Source: Aureimonas sp. Leaf427 (GTDB lineage: Bacteria > Pseudomonadota > Alphaproteobacteria > Rhizobiales > Rhizobiaceae). From it: DNA of 60,109 nucleotides. Both the position numbers and the translations under genes were made by a program. Position 1 is the stretch's first letter. Every line of letters starts with the position of its first letter. Under the pieces are notes generated by a model. The model was given only the letters and a program-made list of their open reading frames with translations, did not search any database and was not told the DNA's origin. Positions 54,581-60,109 of this stretch are shown here, in pieces. The stretch lies in NCBI RefSeq assembly GCF_001425485.1, contig NZ_LMQW01000016.1, positions 1 through 60,109 on the forward strand, read 5' to 3'.

Positions 54581-56040
54581 TGTTCGAACCCTTCGACGTA
54601 GGCGAGCCGCTTCTCGAATTCGGGGGAGGAGGTCGGCACGTCGATGTACGTTTCGGCCTGATGAACCATGGACCGGTGACGGGGCCCGACCACGGCAGCA
54701 TCCGGCTCGGAATCGTCGGCACCGGCGCCGCCATCGCCGGATTGAAGAACTGGTTGGAGCAATGCGAGACGGAAATCCCGGGAAGGAAGAGTAGGCTCAC
54801 GAACCTGGCGATCGCATTTCCCGGCATCGGAGCGGAAAGTCCTTTCCGTTGCGGGTTCCGAGTCGCGGACGACGATACCCGCCGGATCCCGCCTCTCGCC
54901 ATCGAACGGATACAGCAGGCCAAAACCATGGAGGCCGCGATCGACCTGGCCGCCGACGTCTTCGTCAGCGAAATCGAAGCGATCGAGGAGTCGTCGTCGC
55001 GACCGGACGTGATCCTCGTCGCCTTGACTGCCGACCTGATAGAGAGGCTGGTGAACGACACGAGCGTCGGCGACGGCGAAGACGTTCCCGACGCAGGCCT
55101 GCAGCCGCGACGCCGGAAGACCGGCGTGGATTTCCGAGACATTCTGAAGGCTAGGGCACTCCGATGCCACACCCCTCTCCAGATCGTCTGGGAGACGACC
55201 TGGAACGATGACAGGACAATCAAGCGGAAACTCGCCACCCGGTCCGTCAGAACGAACCAGGACGAGGCGACACGGGCTTGGAACCTCTTCTCCGGGCTCT
55301 TCTACAAGGCGGGCTACACGCCGTGGCGGCTGCCCAGAACCGACACCCAACTCGACACGTCCTACATCGGCATCTCGTTCTTCGAGACGGGCGACAGGGG
55401 CTCGATCCAGACCAGTTGCGCCCAGATGTTCGACGAGCGGGGACAGGGTCAGATCCTCCAGGGTGCCAGGCCTCGGACAGATCACAAGGGCCGCAATCCG
55501 TACCTTGCGGAATCCGACGCGTACAATCTCCTGAGCCGTTCGCTCGAGCAGTTCCGAAAGCATCACAGGCAGGCGCCGGCCCGCGTCGTTCTCCACAAGA
55601 CGTCGCCATTTCGGGATGAGGAGCGTTCAGGCTTCAAGCAGGCGCTCGCGGAGGAACGGATCGATGACGCCGACTTCCTCTGGATCAAACGTAACACCTC
55701 GATCCGCCTGCACCGCTCCGGTCGATACCCGGTGCTGCGAGGGACAAGCGTCAAATTGGGCAGCGAATTCGTTCTCATGACGAAAGGCAGCGTTCCTTTC
55801 TATCAGACCTATCCGGCCGAATACGCTCCTCGGCCGCTCCATGTCGTGCACGACTATGGAAGCGCCTCAGCCGAGGAACTCGCTCGTGAAATCATGCTAC
55901 TGACGAATATGAACTGGAACACGACGCAGTTCGATGGTGGTCAGCCGATAACTATCACTGCGTCAAAAGAGGTAGCAAGGATACTTCGCCACATGAACTC
56001 AGATAATCAACGGACATACCGCTACGCGTATTTCACATGA
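54577..56040 (+). CDS. Short prokaryotic Argonaute (MID-PIWI, inactive)
   Basis: The 487-residue protein lacks N and PAZ domains and consists of an N-terminal extension, a MID region (about 100-240, RCHTPLQIVWETTW) and a PIWI region (about 245-487). PIWI landmarks are TSYIGISFFETGDRGSIQTS, ARVVLHKTSPFRDEERSGFK and LLTNMNWNTTQFDGGQPITI. The catalytic Asp positions hold Ser267 (IGIS) and Thr342 (LHKT), so it cannot slice, as for all short pAgos. It should load guide RNA and switch on the DREN-APAZ partner encoded just upstream. The two genes form one operon. Confidence 0.9.
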   Translation: MMFEPFDVGEPLLEFGGGGRHVDVRFGLMNHGPVTGPDHGSIRLGIVGTGAAIAGLKNWLEQCETEIPGRKSRLTNLAIAFPGIGAESPFRCGFRVADDDTRRIPPLAIERIQQAKTMEAAIDLAADVFVSEIEAIEESSSRPDVILVALTADLIERLVNDTSVGDGEDVPDAGLQPRRRKTGVDFRDILKARALRCHTPLQIVWETTWNDDRTIKRKLATRSVRTNQDEATRAWNLFSGLFYKAGYTPWRLPRTDTQLDTSYIGISFFETGDRGSIQTSCAQMFDERGQGQILQGARPRTDHKGRNPYLAESDAYNLLSRSLEQFRKHHRQAPARVVLHKTSPFRDEERSGFKQALAEERIDDADFLWIKRNTSIRLHRSGRYPVLRGTSVKLGSEFVLMTKGSVPFYQTYPAEYAPRPLHVVHDYGSASAEELAREIMLLTNMNWNTTQFDGGQPITITASKEVARILRHMNSDNQRTYRYAYFT

Positions 56041-56057
56041 TCTAGTCAAATCGGAAA

Positions 56058-57143
56058 TCAGTCGCTGTAGCTCTCCGCGCCGAACATGCCTTCGTTAGGA
56101 AAGTGCTTCTGAAGGGTCGCGGCCGCCGCTGTGCAAGCCGCATCGTGGAAGGCGACTAGACCGGTGTTGGTGAGGTTCGAGAAGCGGTGGATTTTCCAGT
56201 AGCCCTTTTCGACCCTTCGGATGCGGCCAAACTCGCGGAACGCGGACCAGAGACTTCGATCGAGACCCAGAACGTAGACGTTCGCGAAGCCGAAGCCGCC
56301 TCTCGGATGCCCGCTAGGTCCTCGCTCGCAATTCGCTTCGTATGCCATCGCGGCGGCTCTGGCCGCGTCTTCGGCTTCGGCCAGAGCCGCCTTCACACGC
56401 ATTTCGGTCTCGCGCTTCCGAAGGGCCTTCTTCGACGAGGCGCTTGCGACTCTGGGAACATGGACAAGCTCTGCCGCCTCGCCGCCATGCGACGGAGAAC
56501 CTGCCAAAGCCAAGGCATCAGTCGACGCAACCGTTTGCTCCGGCGCTGGAGGACCTGCGTTCGTCGCCTGAGGCTCCAGCTTTTCCTCCGGAGGATTCCG
56601 GTCGACCAGGCTCGAATCGATCTTGGACGTGTCGAAAGCGTCGATGCGGCTCTTGTCGTAGACGGTCGTCAGGAACTTCTCGGGATCGAAGACGGGCACG
56701 ATGCCAGCCTCTTCCAGCATCGTCTTGGCCCGCAGGAAATGCAGGTCGAATCGCTTCGCTACTTCGAAGAGGGAGACGTAGGTCGACTTGAACGCTTCCG
56801 CGCTGGCCCGCACCACGACGGTCTGCGGGCATCGGTTGACGGCGTTGACCTCGACGACGGTCTGCAGATTGCCGGCATCGGCGAACTTCTTCACGGACTT
56901 CGCCGACATGCCGATGAAGGCCGCGGCGGCGATCATCGTCAGGCCTCCTCCTTCCTCGCGGCGGACGAGGCGACGCACCTCCTCGGGATCCAGCATCAAC
57001 GCCATGTAGTCGTGGCGGCCGGCCAGCCGTCCCTTCCAGGTCAGCTTCCCGTCCAGAACCAGCGTGACGATCTCCTGAACCGAGCAGACCGCCTTCGCCC
57101 TCGTCTCCATGATGTCGTAGATGCCGGGCAGGGGACCCGGCAT
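56058..57143 (-). pseudogene. TniQ-like gene, 5'-truncated
   Basis: From about 57143 the minus strand reads GIYDIMETRAKAVCSVQEIV, TLVLDGKLTWKGRLAGRHDY, MALMLDPEEVRRLVRREEGG, then helix-turn-helix-like segments IGMSAKSVKKFADAGNLQTV and VSLFEVAKRFDLHFLRAKTM. This matches the C-terminal part of TniQ-family targeting proteins of Tn7/Tn5053-like elements. The N-terminal zinc-binding TniQ domain is absent; upstream the frame changes to sequence with no protein character. The frame continues to 57437 but that part is the shadow of the plus-strand fragment. Confidence 0.6.
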
Positions 57144-57146
57144 CTC

Positions 57147-57377
57147 CTGCGCGCCGTCGAATACGCCCGGCGGACGGTCTCGTTGGGCGATCGTGTGCGA
57201 CTTCTCGCCTGGCTCGAGGAGGCAGGTTCCGTGACGTTGATCGAAGCCGCATCGGCGATGCGCGAGTCGGGAGAACCGGTCGGCGCGGTGCTGGCGATGG
57301 TGCTGAAACGGCATGTCGCGATTGAATGGCACGAGATGCCGATCGGGCCCGAGACCCAGGTCAGACTGCGAAGATGA
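57147..57377 (+). pseudogene. Possible TnsA-like C-terminal fragment
   Basis: The plus frame reads HLLRAVEYARRTVSLGDRVR, LLAWLEEAGSVTLIEAASAM, VGAVLAMVLKRHVAIEWHEM and stops at 57377. This pattern (short helices, then V-L-x-L-x-x-R-x-x-x-I-x-x-x-x-x-x-I-G-P-E-T) looks like the C-terminal part of TnsA-type endonucleases of alphaproteobacterial Tn7-like elements. The 5' part is lost at the junction with the TniQ-like fragment. The stop overlaps the next ATG (ATGA), so it was once in an operon with the protease gene. Confidence 0.4.
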
Positions 57378-59353
57378 GCCTGGAATCCATCGTACGGACA
57401 AGCACACGGAGGCGTAGGGCCATGACCCGAGCCGCACCTATCGACGACATCCAGGACGCGGACGCGTCCGAAGACATAGATCTCGCAGCCTTCCTTCGGG
57501 TCGAACAGACCGCGTCCGCCCGGGAGGCGGTCGTCGGGCTGCGTCCGTCGGCCAGACTGGTCTACAGGACGATGCTGTCGGCCATTCCGCCACGGACGCG
57601 ACAAGCGTTGGCGGCCCACCGTCCTCAGCTGATCGTCCTCCGCATACCCTCGGATGCCTGGGCGGAGACAGCGGTCGAAGCCTTGGAGGCCGTCGCCATG
57701 GCGATCCGCGGCACGCACCTGCGAACGGTCCACCACTACTCTCCCTCCGTCGTGAAGTCCGGCAGACGCGGCAGCTTCACGGCCGAGGAGATCCTGAAGG
57801 ATCTCTACGGCGACACGGTCTGCTGCATCGTCGGCCGTGGCGACACATTGCCGGGCCGGGTGGCGGCATTCGTCGACTTCGAACATCAGGTCGCGCCGTT
57901 GACCAACGACGGCATCAGGACATCGTTCGCGGTCAGATTTCCGGAACGCCCTGACGTCCTGCCCCACGATCTGCGTGCGGATGCGGTTCCGCCCGACGTC
58001 TTCGATCTGATCATGAAGAAGGCTCTGGATTCCGACGACGCGATCCGGCTGCTGCGGGCGGTGGAAACGACAGCTGTCGGTGTCCGTGCGACCGGCGACC
58101 GAGCTCGTCTCGAAGACCTTCACGGCTACGGAGAAGCTCAGGATTGGGGCCTTCGACTGGTCGCCGATCTGGCTTCGTTTCAAGCCGGCCGCATCACGTG
58201 GGCCGACGTCGATTCCGGCTGTCTGCTCGTCGGTCCGCCCGGCACGGGCAAGACGCTGTTCGCCTCGGCGCTGGCCGAGTCCGCTGGCTGTGTCTTCCTG
58301 CCGACATCGTATGCGGATTGGCAATCGGCGAAGTCCGGGCACCTTGGCGACCTCATGAAGAGGATGCGCCATGTGTTTGACGAGGCCGCATCCAGCACAC
58401 CGTCGATCGTCTTCATCGACGAGATCGACACGTTGCCGGCACGCGGTGGCGCCAGCAGTCACGACGACTGGTGGCGCTCCATCACCAACGGACTGCTCGA
58501 GTGCCTGGACGGTACGAGCCGCCGAGAGGGAGTGATCATATTGGCGGCCTGCAACGACGGAACGAACCTTGATCCGGCGTTGGTTCGATCGGGACGTCTC
58601 GACCGGCGGTTCACGATCGATCTTCCAGACGAAGACGCGCTCATCGGCATCTTCCGCAGCCATCTCGGCGAGAGCATCGCCGACGATGCCGTACAGCCGA
58701 TCGCCACGGCGCTGGCTGGAACGACATCGGGTGCGGACGTCGCCCGCATCGCCCGGGATGCACGGCGCATTGCGAGATTGGCGGGAAGGAGCGTTCAAGT
58801 AGAGGATCTCCTTTCCATCGCGCTGCCGCCGGAGACGAGGCCCGCTGCCGTTCTTCGGCGGGTCGCCATCCACGAGGCGGGACATGCCGTCGTGCACATG
58901 CTGCTCGGCGGGAGACCGTCATCCCTGTCGATCGTTCGAGATGGAACGTCGGCAGGAGCGGTGGTCCTCGACTTCAGCGGGAGTTCGGTCGAAGGACTGA
59001 GGCAGGACATTGAAGCGTTGATCATTCCGATCCTTGCCGGCCGGGCCGCCGAGGAGATCGTCCTTGGCTCGGCTTCGGCGGGTGCCGGAGGCTCTGACTC
59101 TTCCGATCTCGGTCAGGCGACCGCGTGGCTGATGCGGATCGAGGCGCAGTTCGGTCTTGGGAACCACTTGTCATACGGTCAGCAGATCGACGGCGGGTCG
59201 GTTGAGATCCGGCTGCGGCGTCTTTACGCCGAGGCGTTGATGATCGTGTCGCGACATCGCTCGGCGGTGTTGGCTCTGGCCGAACTAGCGCTGGAGCGAC
59301 GGGTCCTCGGACGCGCAGTCCTGGCAACTTTCGCCAAGACGCATCTGACCTGA
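57374..59353 (+). CDS. Soluble FtsH-like AAA+ ATPase / M41 metalloprotease
   Basis: From ATG 57374 (overlapping the previous stop) the protein has 659 residues; ATG 57422 is an alternative start. An unfamiliar N-terminal domain (1-265) is followed by an AAA+ module: Walker A GPPGTGKT (287-294), Walker B SIVFIDEIDTLPARGG, sensor and Arg-finger region DPALVRSGRLDRRFTIDLPD. A peptidase M41 domain follows with HEAGH (500-504) and the third zinc ligand in GGSDSSDLGQATAWL, plus AGRAAEEIVLG. No transmembrane helix is visible, unlike FtsH, so it should be a cytoplasmic protease. Within this element it may be a defence effector or a mobility-linked factor. Confidence 0.88.
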   Translation: MSLESIVRTSTRRRRAMTRAAPIDDIQDADASEDIDLAAFLRVEQTASAREAVVGLRPSARLVYRTMLSAIPPRTRQALAAHRPQLIVLRIPSDAWAETAVEALEAVAMAIRGTHLRTVHHYSPSVVKSGRRGSFTAEEILKDLYGDTVCCIVGRGDTLPGRVAAFVDFEHQVAPLTNDGIRTSFAVRFPERPDVLPHDLRADAVPPDVFDLIMKKALDSDDAIRLLRAVETTAVGVRATGDRARLEDLHGYGEAQDWGLRLVADLASFQAGRITWADVDSGCLLVGPPGTGKTLFASALAESAGCVFLPTSYADWQSAKSGHLGDLMKRMRHVFDEAASSTPSIVFIDEIDTLPARGGASSHDDWWRSITNGLLECLDGTSRREGVIILAACNDGTNLDPALVRSGRLDRRFTIDLPDEDALIGIFRSHLGESIADDAVQPIATALAGTTSGADVARIARDARRIARLAGRSVQVEDLLSIALPPETRPAAVLRRVAIHEAGHAVVHMLLGGRPSSLSIVRDGTSAGAVVLDFSGSSVEGLRQDIEALIIPILAGRAAEEIVLGSASAGAGGSDSSDLGQATAWLMRIEAQFGLGNHLSYGQQIDGGSVEIRLRRLYAEALMIVSRHRSAVLALAELALERRVLGRAVLATFAKTHLT

Positions 59354-59374
59354 ATCAGAGACGAGCGACAATAT

Positions 59375-59410
59375 GAAAAGGGCCGCGGTAAAAACGCCGC
59401 GGCCCTTTTC
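59375..59410 (+). terminator. Strong terminator near the transposon right end
   Basis: A perfect 14-bp inverted repeat (GAAAAGGGCCGCGG and its complement) with an 8-base loop, ending in TTTTC. It lies 22 bp after the protease stop and also fits a bidirectional terminator because of the A-run on the other side. Confidence 0.85.
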
Positions 59411-59477
59411 GTTCAATTACTTCGTCGGTGCTAAGCCATTGTTTCTGCTGGATCCAGTTCAGAACAAAGGTGACTTT

Positions 59478-59942
59478 TCACAGAACATTGGTGTTCTCGA
59501 CACACGAGCCGCCCTTCAGTGCCTGTATCACCGCCGCGATGGTCTTGGCGTTCGTGCCCGATCCCACCCGCACCACGACACCGTCGATCTCCAGCTCGAT
59601 GCCGCCGCTCGGCCGCAGTGCCGTTCGCCGTCGGCGCTTCGGCCCCGTCGGCAAAGTCGCCGGAACCGGCGGTGCTGCTTCAACCACCACCGGCACGAAG
59701 GCCGGCACGACCGATCCGGCCTTCGGCTCAATCCGGGCCTCCCGGCGCCATCCGAAGACCTGCTGCGGTCGAAGGCCGTGGCGGCGCGCCACCTCGGAAA
59801 CCACCGCTCCCGGCATCAGTGTCTCTTCCAGGATCCGTGCCTTGTCGTCCGCCGACCAGTGCCGGCGTCCGCCAGCCCCATTGATGATCTCAACCCGGCG
59901 CACCAGTCGCTCAGGGTCAAGCCTATGGTCAAATCCAGACAC
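59478..59942 (-). CDS. tnpA: IS66 family TnpA, 3' end replaced by transposon sequence
   Basis: The protein begins SGFDHRLDPERLVRRVEIIN and GRRHWSADDKARILEETLMP, with a helix-turn-helix (VVSEVARRHGLRPQQVFGWR), the standard IS66 Orf1. It then reads GIELEIDGVVVRVGSGTNAK and TIAAVIQALKGGS, where the native gene should end. The last seven residues (CVENTNV and L) come from the inserted transposon end. The copy is probably still translated but is separated from tnpB and tnpC by 11.8 kb. Confidence 0.92.
   Translation of the reverse strand: MSGFDHRLDPERLVRRVEIINGAGGRRHWSADDKARILEETLMPGAVVSEVARRHGLRPQQVFGWRREARIEPKAGSVVPAFVPVVVEAAPPVPATLPTGPKRRRRTALRPSGGIELEIDGVVVRVGSGTNAKTIAAVIQALKGGSCVENTNVL
59489..59502 (-). 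repeat. Transposon right terminal inverted repeat
   Basis: Read on the minus strand this is TGTCGAGAACACCA, matching the left end at 13 of 14 positions. Confidence 0.85.
59503..59507. repeat. Target site duplication, right copy
   Basis: CACGA, identical to 47712-47716, directly follows the right inverted repeat of the transposon. Confidence 0.85.
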
Positions 59943-60109
59943 AAAACGATCCTCGCGTTGGATCGGCAGACTCGGCGTTCAGATCGAAAAACGGAAGGTG
60001 GAGCCGGGAGGACGCTCTGATGTCCGTTGTCAACATTCTGGCCGCACGAGATCAACCATTCCGAGGAACGGCGGGCAGGAGATGGACGCGCATGGGTGGA
60101 GGCGGGACC

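Larger units (their letters stand above)
47717..59502. mobile_element. Defence-carrying Tn7/Tn5053-like transposon, 11,786 bp
   Basis: The left end reads TGTCGAGATCACCA and the right end, on the opposite strand, TGTCGAGAACACCA: 13 of 14 bases match. CACGA occurs directly before (47712-47716) and after (59503-59507), a 5-bp target duplication, as for Tn7 and Tn5053 relatives. The motif CACCAATG also recurs at 47800 and at the right end. Cargo: RT-nitrilase, PD-(D/E)XK gene, SPARDA pair and AAA-M41 protease. Of the mobility genes only TniQ-like and possible TnsA-like fragments remain, so it is probably non-autonomous. Confidence 0.85.
45730..60020 (-). mobile_element. IS66-family element split by an 11.8-kb transposon
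   Basis: tnpC (45743-47302), tnpB (47358-47714) and tnpA (59503-59942) are all on the minus strand in the standard order tnpA-tnpB-tnpC, but tnpA is 11.8 kb away. Removing 47717-59507 joins tnpA ...GGC TCG TGA to the tnpB start GTG ATC GGG through a GTGA overlap, the usual IS66 arrangement. It leaves an element of about 2.5 kb, the usual IS66 size. The left end near 45731 (GTAACCGTCGTCC) resembles an IS66 terminus. The right end near 60010-60020 is uncertain. Confidence 0.8.

Noticed and set aside
57041-58897. Minus-strand ORF of 618 codons opposite the AAA-M41 protease gene
   Set aside because: The plus strand carries Walker A, Walker B and HEAGH motifs; the minus ORF is a compositional shadow.

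Overview
The window looks like part of a large plasmid from an alphaproteobacterium, probably Hyphomicrobiales (Rhizobiales). The reasons are a repAB partition cassette with 16-bp repABC-type parS palindromes and two ctRNA-like antisense RNA genes, a complete P-type VirB type IV secretion operon next to a LuxI/LuxR pair, small DUF1127, DUF1294 and excalibur proteins typical of that order, and GC-rich coding sequence. Insertion sequences and decayed genes are frequent, as expected of accessory DNA. I saw no rRNA or tRNA genes and no CRISPR array.

Layout. 0-6.5 kb: AT-richer small membrane proteins of unknown function, an IS110 element, a resolvase remnant, and a lipoprotein gene broken by an in-frame amber codon. 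6.5-8.5 kb: an intact IS3 element with 27-bp terminal repeats, then a HigBA-type toxin-antitoxin pair whose toxin looks frameshifted. 8.6-11.4 kb: small secreted proteins, a secreted thermonuclease, and DUF1127 and DUF1294 genes. 11.5-13.8 kb: a large tyrosine-recombinase-like protein. 14.0-17.6 kb: the replication and partition region (repA, repB, two tandem ctRNA-like genes, and a winged-helix protein in the position normally held by repC). 17.9-23.7 kb: decayed IS2-like and IS5-like elements, an SDR gene with an amber codon, a TetR regulator and a thiolase remnant. 23.8-26.6 kb: luxI/luxR with three small regulator-like genes. 26.7-36.9 kb: a TrbM/KikA-like gene followed by virB1-virB11, with two extra lipoprotein genes; no coupling protein or relaxase is present. 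36.9-41.8 kb: a tightly overlapping operon (serine acetyltransferase, cysteine-synthase-like enzyme, SAM methyltransferase, AzlC/AzlD exporter) facing an AraC regulator. 42-45.7 kb: a chemoreceptor among IS6, GHKL-ATPase and IS66 fragments.

45.7-60.1 kb: the most interesting region. An IS66 element has been split exactly at its tnpA/tnpB junction by an 11.8-kb transposon (47717-59502). Its ends are near-perfect inverted repeats (TGTCGAGA-W-CACCA), and a 5-bp target duplication (CACGA) flanks it. Joining the IS66 halves across one CACGA copy restores the usual tnpA-stop/tnpB-start overlap. The transposon carries two recognisable antiviral systems: a DRT1/UG1-type reverse transcriptase-nitrilase of 1241 residues, preceded by a PD-(D/E)XK-like gene, and a divergent SPARDA-type pair (DUF4365/DREN-APAZ effector plus a catalytically dead short Argonaute). 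It also holds a soluble FtsH-like AAA+/M41 metalloprotease. Head-on remnants of a TniQ-like gene and a possible TnsA-like gene suggest a Tn7/Tn5053-type element that has lost its transposase core and become a defence island.
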